5,672 nucleotides of DNA. Source: Candidatus Aerophobota bacterium (GTDB lineage: Bacteria; Aerophobota; Aerophobia; Aerophobales; AE-B3A). A model generated the notes under the pieces. That model was not told where the DNA came from and did not search any database. It worked only from the letters and a program-made list of their open reading frames with translations. Numbering within the stretch: the first letter of the stretch is position 1; every line of letters begins with the position of its first letter. The stretch lies in the NCBI GenBank assembly GCA_030672445.1, contig DAOVGK010000049.1, positions 1 through 5,672 on the forward strand. Reading direction: 5' to 3'. Below are positions 1 through 5,634 of the stretch, in pieces. Position numbers and translations under genes: made by a program.

Positions 1-533
1 GAGGAAAATTCTCCCTGGATACCTTTGTTGTTTTTAAAATCAAAGTCTTCTCGCAGAACCCGAGAGTTGTTTTCTATGAGATGCCAGGGATAGGTAATCA
101 GGTTAGCTTTTATTTGCCTTTTCTTTAATCTTTGCTTGAGAGAGGTGAAAAGTTCTGTAAAATCTGAAGAAAAACAGTCCTTCATGCTCTTTGCTCGGAC
201 CCGCAAATAGAGAATATCCTTTCCGCGAACTCCCGCCTCTTCTTGACCATCCTGGCTTAACTCTCCCTCGCCCAATAGCCAACGTCCGTTAATAAAGAGG
301 GTATCCTTATTCTTCAAAACATCCGTCTCATTAACGGAAACTCCTGGTTTATTTTTTTGAAAAATGGGGACAAGATAGTCTCGCATAAAGTAAGAGATTT
401 TCTCTCCAGGAAAACTCCTCAAGATTCTCTCTCTTAAAGTAATCTGCCCACATCTTAACTTAAAAACCGGTCGAGTCAAAGATAAGGGGTAAAGGTTCTC
501 GTATCCCTCATCTTCAAATATGCAGATCCTCAT
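1..533 (-). CDS. Alternative GlmU-type sugar nucleotidyltransferase, N-terminal part (cut by window edge)
   Basis: Reading leftward from ATG 533..531, the frame stays open to the window edge, giving 177 codons plus two bases. The start has the best ribosome site in the window, AGGAGGT at 541-547 with a 7-base spacer. The N-terminus MRICIFEDEGYENLYPLSLT followed by RPVFKLRCG (residues 21-29) and LRERI matches, from memory, the N-terminal nucleotidyltransferase domain (NTP_transf_4 type) of the alternative bacterial GlmU-like family. FINGRWL (80-86) and YPWHLIENN (148-156) also fit. Full members are about 400 residues and carry a C-terminal left-handed beta-helix acyltransferase domain, which lies outside this window, so whether this copy is bifunctional is unknown. 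Known family role: making UDP-GlcNAc from glucosamine-1-phosphate in the cytoplasm; inferred here. It lies last after nagB, pta and ackA, separated from ackA by 140 bases of repeats. Another sugar-1-phosphate nucleotidyltransferase specificity is possible. Confidence 0.75.
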   Translation of the reverse strand, partial: MRICIFEDEGYENLYPLSLTRPVFKLRCGQITLRERILRSFPGEKISYFMRDYLVPIFQKNKPGVSVNETDVLKNKDTLFINGRWLLGEGELSQDGQEEAGVRGKDILYLRVRAKSMKDCFSSDFTELFTSLKQRLKKRQIKANLITYPWHLIENNSRVLREDFDFKNNKGIQGEFS

Positions 534-554
534 ATTTTAGACCTCCTCATATAA

Positions 555-690
555 AAACTGTCCTAGGTCCTAAGTCCGATGTCCAAAAACATTGTCCTAT
601 GTCCGAAGTCCTAAGTCAAAAAAGCAGACCAAAATCAAAAAACCGAGTACCTAAGGGGAAAACAAAGTCAAAATCAAGAAAGTCCGACAC
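555..690. repeat. Composite GGAC-type repeat tract downstream of ackA
   Basis: This fills most of the 140-base gap between ackA and the nucleotidyltransferase. It holds two degenerate copies of a GTCCTA/GTCCGA word tract (556-584 and 592-617), then A-rich segments around CCAAAATCAAAAAACC (629-644) and AAAACAAAGTCAAAATCAA (659-677). Two segments recur in inverted orientation at the 3' end of pta: 567-584 (18 bp exact) and 659-677 (19 bp exact). The right part enters the ackA reading frame and contains its TGA stop (674-676). Tracts of GGAC/TAGGAC words of this kind are, from memory, dispersed in many genomes of uncultured bacteria. No gene, promoter or terminator is evident within it. Confidence 0.75.
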
Positions 691-1888
691 CCAATCTACG
701 CACTACCTGCCAGGTCTCGTGGGCAATTATGGCTTCTTCATTGGTAGGAATAACTAGAACCTTACCTGGGGAGGTTTCAGCACTGATAAGTCTGGCATCC
801 TTACTTGGGGTCTTGTTTTCCCTCTCATCCAAATAGATCCCTAAAAATCCCAATCCCTGACAGATTCTACTTCGGACATGCGGTTGGTTCTCACCGATAC
901 CGGCAGTGAAAACCAAGACATCCAATCCTCCCAAGATAGCGCTGTAAGCCCCTATATATTTTTTAACCCGGTAAATAAATATTTCCAAGGCCAATTTTGC
1001 CCTTCCATTGCCTTTTTGTGCTTCCCTTTGGATTTCTCTTAGGTCATTGCTTAAACCAGAGACTCCTAGGAGCCCACTTTGCTTATTAAGAATATTATCC
1101 ATTTGATTGATTTCGAGCTTTTCTTTTCTCATCAAAAACAAAACTGCTGCCGCATCAATGTCACCGCAGCGAGTTCCCATAACTAGACCCTCCAGGGGAG
1201 TAAACCCCATTGAAGTATCTATAGATTTTCCCTTATCTATGGCAGCGATACTGCACCCGTTGCCCAAATGACAGGTGATAATTCTTAGATCTTTCAATGG
1301 CTTCTTTAAAATTTTCGCTGCCTCAAAAGCAACATAGCGGTGGGAAGTTCCATGGAATCCGTATCTTCTGATTCTATATTTCTCATAGTATTCGTAAGGC
1401 AGAGCATACAAAAAGGCTTTGGGGGGAAGAGTCTGGTGGAAAGCAGTGTCAAAGACGGCCACTTGAGGTATTCCTGCAAGTAAGCTCCTTGCTGCCTTTA
1501 TCCCCATAAGATTAGGGTAATTATGCAAAGGAGCTAGAAAAATATAGGATCGGATAGTTTCCGTCACTTTATCATTGATCAAAATGGGCTCAAAGTACTT
1601 CTCTCCTCCGTGCACTACTCGATGCCCCACAGCGGAAATCTCTGAAGTATCTTTAATTAAGCCATTATCTTTTTCGGTCAAGAAATCAAGGATACTTCCC
1701 AATCCCTGTTGATAATGGGTAATCTTTCCTTTTTTCTTGATGATTCTTTTTCCGATCCAATGAGTTTGGAAGGAATTGATTTTACCTATTTCCTCTATTA
1801 AACCTTTAGCTAAAAGCTCTTTTTTCTTTATTTCAAAAAGTTGGTACTTTATGGAGGAACTTCCACAATTTATGACCAAGATATTCAT
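674..1888 (-). CDS. ackA: Acetate kinase
   Basis: Cytoplasmic acetate kinase, which transfers phosphate between acetyl phosphate and ADP to give acetate and ATP in the substrate-level step of acetate fermentation (reversible). The 404 residues match the usual length of about 400. Motifs run in order: NCGSSSIKYQL (7-17, phosphate binding), GHRVVHGGE (88-96, catalytic Arg90), FDTAFHQTLP (146-155, Asp147), RYGFHGTSH (175-183, His179), HLGNGCS (207-213), MGTRCGDID (237-245, Arg240), FTAGIGEN (327-334) and IPTNEE (380-385, Glu384). These correspond to the catalytic and binding residues known from the Methanosarcina enzyme, so the protein should be active. It starts at ATG 1888..1886 behind a weak purine-rich site (AAAGAGAA), 35 bases after pta, suggesting cotranscription. 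The last residues after VVRRL (GVGLS) and the stop come from repeat-like sequence. Confidence 0.97.
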   Translation of the reverse strand: MNILVINCGSSSIKYQLFEIKKKELLAKGLIEEIGKINSFQTHWIGKRIIKKKGKITHYQQGLGSILDFLTEKDNGLIKDTSEISAVGHRVVHGGEKYFEPILINDKVTETIRSYIFLAPLHNYPNLMGIKAARSLLAGIPQVAVFDTAFHQTLPPKAFLYALPYEYYEKYRIRRYGFHGTSHRYVAFEAAKILKKPLKDLRIITCHLGNGCSIAAIDKGKSIDTSMGFTPLEGLVMGTRCGDIDAAAVLFLMRKEKLEINQMDNILNKQSGLLGVSGLSNDLREIQREAQKGNGRAKLALEIFIYRVKKYIGAYSAILGGLDVLVFTAGIGENQPHVRSRICQGLGFLGIYLDERENKTPSKDARLISAETSPGKVLVIPTNEEAIIAHETWQVVRRLGVGLS

Positions 1889-1923
1889 CTTTGATTCTCT
1901 TTATCTTGCGCCTGGACTATGAG

Positions 1924-2982
1924 CTACTGGATTTTTTGATTTTGACTTTGTTTTGACATAGGACCTAGGACATCGGACTTAGGACAGTTTCCTTGTGCCT
2001 GGACTGCGGTAAGAGTAATTACGGTGACTATATCCTCTACGCTGGCCCCACGAGATAAATCATTGATGGGCCGGTTGAATCCTTGTAGGATAGGACCATA
2101 GGCCTGGCCTTGAGCCAAATGCTGTACTAATTTATAGGAAATATTAGCTGAATCTAGGTTAGGAAAAATTAAAACATTAGCTTTGCCCGCCACCTTGCTG
2201 CCCTTAACCTTGCTCTGAGCTATTTCTGGAATTAGGGCAGCATCAGCCTGAAGGTCTCCGTCAACCAGGAGATGAGGAGCCTTTCTTTGAATGATCCGAG
2301 TAGCCTCTATCACCTTATCCACTGAGTGATGAGAGGCACTCCTTTTGGTAGAAAAGGAAAGTAGAGCCACCCTCGGTTCCCAGCCCAATAAAGCCTCGGT
2401 GCTTCTAGCGGTAGAGATAGCTATTTCTGCCAAATGGGAAGGATTAGGATCAGGATTGATAGCAGCATCGGCAAAGATTAAAAGTCCTTCTTCGCCCAAA
2501 GAAACGCCCGGTATCCTCATAATAAAAAAGCTGGATGGAATGGAGATACCTTTTCTCAATCCTATCATGAGAATTCCCGATTTTATTACGCTGGCCGTAA
2601 GATTAATTGCCCCGGCTACCAGACCATCTGCCTCTCCCAATTTGACCATCAAGGCTCCCAAATTAAGGCTCTTTTTTAGAATTAACCTGGCCATCTTTTC
2701 AGAGACAGAATGATCTTTCCTCATCCTACAATAGAAAGAGACGTACTCGGATATCTTAGGAAAGTTGAGAGGGTCAATTATTCTTAAGTTAGCCAAACCT
2801 ATCCCTAAATGGTCAATCTTTTCCTTAATTTTCTTACTATTTCCCAGAAGAAGAGGATGGGCTATTCCTTCCTCACTAACTATCCTTGCCGCTTTTACGA
2901 TTCTCTCCTCCTCTCCTTCGGGAAGAACGATTCTTTGAGGGCTTTTCCTGGCTTTCTTTTTGAACAGGTTTATTATATCCAT
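1924..2982 (-). CDS. pta: Phosphate acetyltransferase
   Basis: Phosphotransacetylase, which interconverts acetyl-CoA plus phosphate and acetyl phosphate plus CoA; its product is the substrate of the ackA product encoded next. It is the short single-domain (PTA_PTB) form without an N-terminal regulatory domain. The N-terminal RIVLPEGEEERIVKAA (17-32), GLVAGAINLTA (120-130), SFFIMRIPG (151-159), FADAAINPDPNP (170-181), LSFSTKRSA (208-216), ANVLIFPNLDSANISYKLVQ (268-287) and YGPILQGFNRPINDLSRG (295-312) are family hallmarks. Ser310, Arg311 and Asp317 match the catalytic Ser309, Arg310 and Asp316 of the Methanosarcina enzyme. The ATG at 2982 has an AAGGAG site (2987-2992) 4 bases upstream. Homologues usually end near residue 330 (ITLTAVQAQ here). 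The last 22 residues are encoded by a dispersed repeat that also supplies the TAG stop, so that tail is probably non-functional. Confidence 0.96.
   Translation of the reverse strand: MDIINLFKKKARKSPQRIVLPEGEEERIVKAARIVSEEGIAHPLLLGNSKKIKEKIDHLGIGLANLRIIDPLNFPKISEYVSFYCRMRKDHSVSEKMARLILKKSLNLGALMVKLGEADGLVAGAINLTASVIKSGILMIGLRKGISIPSSFFIMRIPGVSLGEEGLLIFADAAINPDPNPSHLAEIAISTARSTEALLGWEPRVALLSFSTKRSASHHSVDKVIEATRIIQRKAPHLLVDGDLQADAALIPEIAQSKVKGSKVAGKANVLIFPNLDSANISYKLVQHLAQGQAYGPILQGFNRPINDLSRGASVEDIVTVITLTAVQAQGNCPKSDVLGPMSKQSQNQKIQ
1931..1990. repeat. GGAC-type repeat copy inside the 3' end of pta
   Basis: On the plus strand it reads TTGATTTTGACTTTGTTTT (1936-1954), then a GGAC/TAGGAC word tract (1955-1985) that includes GGACATCGGACTTAGGAC (1968-1985), then AGTTT. 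Both quoted segments are exact reverse complements of segments in the 555-690 tract, so the two copies flank ackA in inverted orientation about 1.3 kb apart. The copy is read through by pta as its last codons (residue 331 onward), with the pta TAG just beyond at 1924-1926. Confidence 0.8.
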
Positions 2983-3022
2983 TATTCTCCTTATTGCATT
3001 TCTAAATTGGATCTTATCTTTA

Positions 3023-3098
3023 CCCCGTTAGAAGGCCCCAACTGTGAGGTCGAGCCCCGTAAGAGACCGAAGGTCTTACAGGATCTTTTCTAACGGGG
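3023..3098. repeat. 76-bp palindromic MITE-like element between nagB and pta
   Basis: CCCCGTTAGAA (3023-3033) and its exact complement TTCTAACGGGG (3088-3098) form 11-bp terminal inverted repeats (12 bp if one further A/T pair is counted). Inside is a second hairpin: GTAA plus GACC pairs with GGTC plus TTAC at 3059-3079, with a two-base bulge and a three-base loop. Directly outside both ends is TTTA (3019-3022 and 3099-3102), which looks like a 4-bp target duplication; the right TTTA contains the nagB stop codon. No T-tract follows the stem on either strand, so it is unlikely to be an intrinsic terminator. It has no coding capacity. Its family is unknown to me. Confidence 0.65.
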
Positions 3099-3099
3099 T

Positions 3100-3882
3100 T
3101 TACCTAACCTCCAGTTTTTCAGCCATCCTTTCGGCATACCTATAGTAGTCTTTCCGCTTTAAATTTTTAGCTGCTTCCTCATCTACGATAATAATTACCT
3201 TGGGGCGAAGCTGAAGTAAAGAGGCGGTAATCTCAGCACTCACCGGCCCTTCTATACATCTTTGAACAGCCTCAGCTTTATTAGCTCCACTTGCCAGAAG
3301 AAGACATTCCCTGGCCTCAAAAATGGTACCCAGCCCCATGGTAATAGCGTAGCGAGGAACATCCTCTTTTCTTTCAAAGAAGCGAGAGTTATCCTCTACG
3401 GTTTCCTCGGTCAAGGTCTTTATCCTTGTCCTTGAGCCTAAGGAAGAACCCGGCTCATTAAATCCAATATGCCCATCTCTTCCTATTCCCAGAACCTGCA
3501 GGTCAATTCCTCCCTCTTCTTTTATCTTCTCCTCATACCAGTTGCAGAAAGCCTCTGCGTTTTCCACCTCACCTCTAGGGATATAGATATTCTCCGGTTT
3601 GATGTTGATGTGATTGAAAAGATTATACCACATAAAATAGTGGTAACTCTGGGGATGATCCGGGGAAAGTCCACAGTACTCGTCCAGATTAAAGGTTCTC
3701 ACCTTGGAAAAGTCAAGCCCTTTTTCTTTGTGAGCCTTGATAAGCTCCTTGTAAGTTCCCACCGAAGTACTGCCGGTGGCCAGACCTAAAACCAGATCAG
3801 ACTTTCGGTGAAGCCTATTTGAGACAATCTTGGCCGCCTTCCTGCTCATCTCCTCATAATCCTTGACGATGATCACCCTCAC
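3100..3882 (-). CDS. nagB: Glucosamine-6-phosphate deaminase
   Basis: NagB converts glucosamine-6-phosphate and water to fructose-6-phosphate and ammonia, joining amino-sugar breakdown to glycolysis. From the GTG at 3882 the protein has 260 residues, normal for the family (about 240-266). Hallmarks, numbered from that GTG: GLATGSTSVGTYKEL (33-47, phosphate binding), FNLDEYCGL (64-72, with the catalytic aspartate, Asp67), RDGHIGFNEPGSSL (135-148, with Asp136, His138 and Glu143 of the catalytic relay), SRTRIKTLT (150-158), TMGLGTIFEA (181-190) and ANKAEAV (200-206). I chose the GTG because GAGG lies 6 bases upstream (3889-3892) and the protein then begins VRVIIVKDYEEM, as family members do. A longer in-frame TTG at 3912 lies inside a repeat hairpin. 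The gene follows the amidohydrolase by about 80 bases; its TAA directly abuts the palindromic element. All catalytic residues are present. Confidence 0.96.
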   Translation of the reverse strand: MRVIIVKDYEEMSRKAAKIVSNRLHRKSDLVLGLATGSTSVGTYKELIKAHKEKGLDFSKVRTFNLDEYCGLSPDHPQSYHYFMWYNLFNHINIKPENIYIPRGEVENAEAFCNWYEEKIKEEGGIDLQVLGIGRDGHIGFNEPGSSLGSRTRIKTLTEETVEDNSRFFERKEDVPRYAITMGLGTIFEARECLLLASGANKAEAVQRCIEGPVSAEITASLLQLRPKVIIIVDEEAAKNLKRKDYYRYAERMAEKLEVR

Positions 3883-3888
3883 TTTTTT

Positions 3889-3892
3889 CCTC
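3889..3892 (-). promoter_or_regulatory. Ribosome binding site fixing the nagB start
   Basis: On the minus strand GAGG lies six bases before GTG 3882..3880. This decides the GTG over the upstream in-frame TTG at 3912, which has no comparable purine site because the sequence before it belongs to the GCTGA-type repeat. Confidence 0.7.
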
Positions 3893-3905
3893 TTTACTAA
3901 AGTCT

Positions 3906-3941
3906 TCAGCAATCAGCAACTTACTGAACGCTGATAGCTGA
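3906..3941. repeat. GCTGATAGCTGA-type repeat forming a hairpin before nagB
   Basis: TCAGCAATCAGC (3906-3917) and GCTGATAGCTGA (3930-3941) form a 12-bp stem with one mismatch around a 12-base loop. The wider tract of TCAGC/GCTGA words runs to about 3952. Tracts built of CAGCTATCAGC-like words are, from memory, dispersed in many unrelated bacterial genomes. It fills most of the space between the amidohydrolase stop and the nagB ribosome site and would be transcribed with the operon. There is no T-tract after the stem, so termination is unlikely; an effect on mRNA stability or nagB translation is possible but not shown. Confidence 0.75.
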
Positions 3942-3962
3942 CCACTGAATGCTTAAATTTTA

Positions 3963-4769
3963 TTAAGTTTTTCTTTTTGATTCATCTCTGCGACCTCTGC
4001 GGTGAATAGTTACTTTCATATTTAATATTCGCATGGCTGTCTCACCAAATATCTTATTTTGAGTGTCTTTGTCTACCTTTACAGCTTCCAGTACTTGTCG
4101 GTAATTAGCTACTACCTTTTTAATCTGACTAAAATGGACGTCGGAGCCAAAAACAATTTTGTCCCAGGCACCCTCCCACCAGAAGTAATTTCGAAAGAAC
4201 TCGGGAGTTTTTCTTACCCAGCCAGGAATTGAGCCGGTGATGTCAAAATAAACATTAGGATTAAACCTGAGTACATCCGCCGCTTCTCTAAACCAGGGAC
4301 CACCAAGATGAGCGCCAATTAAGGTAAGTCCAGGGAAGGCTCGGGCAATGGTATCCAGATAAATGGGACGCATCCTCTCAGAAGAAATATCATAAAATTT
4401 ATCTTTACCCGTCCGCTTAACCATTCCAGTATGAAAGAGAATAGGCACCTCATGTTTTTCGGCTTGTGCATAATAGGGGTAAAACTCCTTATCATCATAA
4501 TTTTTGGTGGGATTGATCACTTTCAGGCCCCGAAATCCCTCCTGGTAAAGCTCATCGATCTTTTCTACTGAATCTTTCCCCAATCTTAGGTAACCAAACC
4601 CAATTATAAGGTGAGGATATTTGAGAAACGCTTGTTTTACTTCCTCGTTGCCCAGCTCATCATATAGAGAACCAAGCCCGTTGAGACATATCTTACTAAC
4701 TCCCAGTCGCTGTGCCTCCCTAACCAGATTTTCTAGATACCCTTCCTCCTTCAAAAGATGACAATGCAA
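3963..4769 (-). CDS. Amidohydrolase-2 family metal-dependent TIM-barrel hydrolase
   Basis: Predicted cytoplasmic metal-dependent hydrolase or decarboxylase of the amidohydrolase-2 family; substrate unknown. Numbered from TTG 4769: His2-x-His4 (metal ligands at the end of strand 1), FRGLKVI (79-85), PILFHTG (109-115, His113), IGAHLGG (151-157, His154), YFDITG (174-179), IVFGSD (205-210, Asp210) and the C-terminal IFGETAMRIL (240-249). That ligand set and the length of about 250 fit the family. It lacks the size (about 380) and motifs of NagA, so it should not be called GlcNAc-6-phosphate deacetylase. The TTG is only the first canonical in-frame start: strand 1 (IIVDLHCH) begins upstream, and an AAAGGA site (4790-4795) lies 8 bases before ATA 4781..4779, the more likely real start. 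The last 16 residues (VTIHRRGRRDESKRKT) come from a dispersed repeat. It is first in the operon, behind a promoter with an operator, so it probably belongs to the same pathway as nagB. Confidence 0.85.
   Translation of the reverse strand: MHCHLLKEEGYLENLVREAQRLGVSKICLNGLGSLYDELGNEEVKQAFLKYPHLIIGFGYLRLGKDSVEKIDELYQEGFRGLKVINPTKNYDDKEFYPYYAQAEKHEVPILFHTGMVKRTGKDKFYDISSERMRPIYLDTIARAFPGLTLIGAHLGGPWFREAADVLRFNPNVYFDITGSIPGWVRKTPEFFRNYFWWEGAWDKIVFGSDVHFSQIKKVVANYRQVLEAVKVDKDTQNKIFGETAMRILNMKVTIHRRGRRDESKRKT
3967..4013. repeat. CGCAGAGG-type dispersed repeat inside the 3' end of the amidohydrolase
   Basis: On the minus strand the core (4007-3985) reads ATTCACCGCAGAGG followed by TCGCAGAGA, two tandem GCAGAG words, and then an A-rich tail. 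Sequences of the form ACCGCAGAGGTCGCAGAG are, from memory, a common dispersed element in uncultured and environmental bacterial genomes. Here it replaces the natural end of the gene, encoding the basic tail HRRGRRD, with the TAA stop just beyond at 3963-3965. Confidence 0.7.
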
Positions 4770-4810
4770 ATCGACTATTATTGTCTTATTCCTTTCTAGG
4801 TCCTTCGATA

Positions 4811-4828
4811 TGGTATTATGTTATACCA
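4811..4828. promoter_or_regulatory. Predicted GntR/HutC operator of the amidohydrolase-nagB-pta-ackA operon
   Basis: TGGTATTATGTTATACCA is an 18-bp palindrome with exact 6-bp arms TGGTAT/ATACCA around a 6-base centre. Its size and TGGT...ACCA ends resemble known operators of HutC-type regulators of amino-sugar genes. On the minus strand it begins within CAAAATTGGTATAA, a 14-bp word repeated before the regulator gene. It overlaps the predicted -10 box, so binding would block transcription. Confidence 0.72.
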
Positions 4829-4844
4829 ATTTTGGGAAAAGCAA
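4815..4844 (-). promoter_or_regulatory. Predicted sigma-70-type promoter of the operon
   Basis: On the minus strand a -35 TTGCTT (4839-4844) and a -10 CATAAT (4815-4820) are separated by 18 bases. Transcription would begin near 4808, leaving a leader of roughly 27 bases before the likely ATA start at 4781. The -35 is weak; the -10 matches five of six consensus bases. It lies in the gap after the regulator's stop codon. Confidence 0.55.
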
Positions 4845-4858
4845 TCCCTCCCCTTTGT

Positions 4859-5614
4859 TTATCCTCTCTTTCCCATCTCTCGACTCAGATTAACCACAAT
4901 ATCGTAGCGGTCTCCCCGATAAACAGACTTTAGAGCTTCAATTGGGCGATTGTCAGCCAAGTATGAAACCTGCTCGCCTACCAACAAAGGGGATCCTGCA
5001 GGAATTTGCAAGAGCTCGGCTTCTACGCTATCGGCTACGTCGGCTGAAATCCGCTGAACCGCAGCCACCACTTCGAAACCCAAATCTCTCAAGGCTAGAT
5101 TTAGCGACTGGCTTGTCCAGTCCAGTTGTTTTTCATAAATTTCATGGCAAAGATTGTCTGGAAGATAGGCAGTCTGAATAGTCATAGGCTCTTCATCTGC
5201 CAACCTAAGTCTTGCCAGTTTAATGACCCTGTCTGACTCACTCAATCTCAAAGAGTTCATTATCTCCCAGGTCGGTCGTTCCAGTTTAATCTCCAGGACT
5301 TTAGAACTTGGTTTTAGCCCTCGATTAAGCATGTCCTGAGTGTAACTAATTAGTTTGTTAACCTTCTCATAAACTTTGGGTTGGCTAACGAATGTACCTC
5401 GTCCCTGTTCCCGTCTCAATATCCCTTGATAAACCAGATGCCCAATCGCCTCCCTCACCGTTATTCGACTGACTCCGAATTGCTCGGCTATTTCTCTTTC
5501 TGTAGGGAATAGATCACCCGGTTTATATTTACCGCTTGAAATCTTATCCTCCAGGATTTGCCGGAGCTGGTATGACAGAGTAAAGGGAGAATTCCTTTTT
5601 ATAGTTGTCACCAT
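4859..5614 (-). CDS. GntR family transcriptional regulator, HutC subfamily (UTRA domain)
   Basis: DNA-binding regulator of 251 residues, typical for HutC members (about 240-250). Residues 11-77 form the GntR winged helix-turn-helix: LSYQLRQILEDKISSGKYKP, then LFPTEREIAEQFGVSRITVR (35-54), HLVYQGILRREQGRGTFV (59-76). Residues about 97-243 form the UTRA ligand domain, with KLARLRLADEEPMTIQTAYL (132-151) and IEALKSVYRGDRYDIVV (225-241). NagR/YvoA and DasR, of this subfamily, bind glucosamine-6-phosphate or N-acetylglucosamine-6-phosphate; the adjacent nagB makes such a ligand likely here (inference). I chose ATG 5614 because AGGAG (5620-5624) lies 5 bases before it. The earlier ATG at 5638 falls at the edge of the promoter -10 region and has no ribosome site. 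Related palindromes before this gene and before the operon suggest autoregulation plus control of the operon, probably as a repressor. Confidence 0.93.
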   Translation of the reverse strand: MVTTIKRNSPFTLSYQLRQILEDKISSGKYKPGDLFPTEREIAEQFGVSRITVREAIGHLVYQGILRREQGRGTFVSQPKVYEKVNKLISYTQDMLNRGLKPSSKVLEIKLERPTWEIMNSLRLSESDRVIKLARLRLADEEPMTIQTAYLPDNLCHEIYEKQLDWTSQSLNLALRDLGFEVVAAVQRISADVADSVEAELLQIPAGSPLLVGEQVSYLADNRPIEALKSVYRGDRYDIVVNLSREMGKRG

Positions 5615-5634
5615 CTTAACTCCTCTCGAGAGAT

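Noticed and set aside
555..617. GGAC/GTCC tract as a CRISPR array
   Set aside because: The words are short and degenerate, with no spacers of even length and no cas genes nearby.
2345..2713. Plus-strand open frame of 122 codons within pta
   Set aside because: It lies wholly opposite the well-conserved Pta coding sequence and its translation resembles no known family; a shadow frame.
2809..3093. Plus-strand open frame of 94 codons over the pta start and the palindromic element
   Set aside because: It runs antisense to the conserved Pta N-terminus and then through the palindrome; there is no evidence of a protein family.
3023..3098. Palindrome between nagB and pta as a rho-independent terminator
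   Set aside because: There is no run of T after the stem on either strand, and pta with its own ribosome site follows directly.
3469..3789. Plus-strand open frame of 106 codons within nagB
   Set aside because: Antisense to the catalytic core of NagB; a shadow frame.
4829..4856. Terminator after the regulator (GGGA...TTTTCCC on the minus strand)
   Set aside because: The possible stem is very short and is followed by AAAATTGG, not a T-tract.
4770..4858. Riboswitch or glmS-type ribozyme in the operon leader
   Set aside because: The predicted leader is only about 27 bases, too short for a riboswitch; the region is better explained by a promoter and operator.
4942..5181. Plus-strand open frame of 79 codons within the regulator
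   Set aside because: Antisense to the UTRA domain and without family resemblance.
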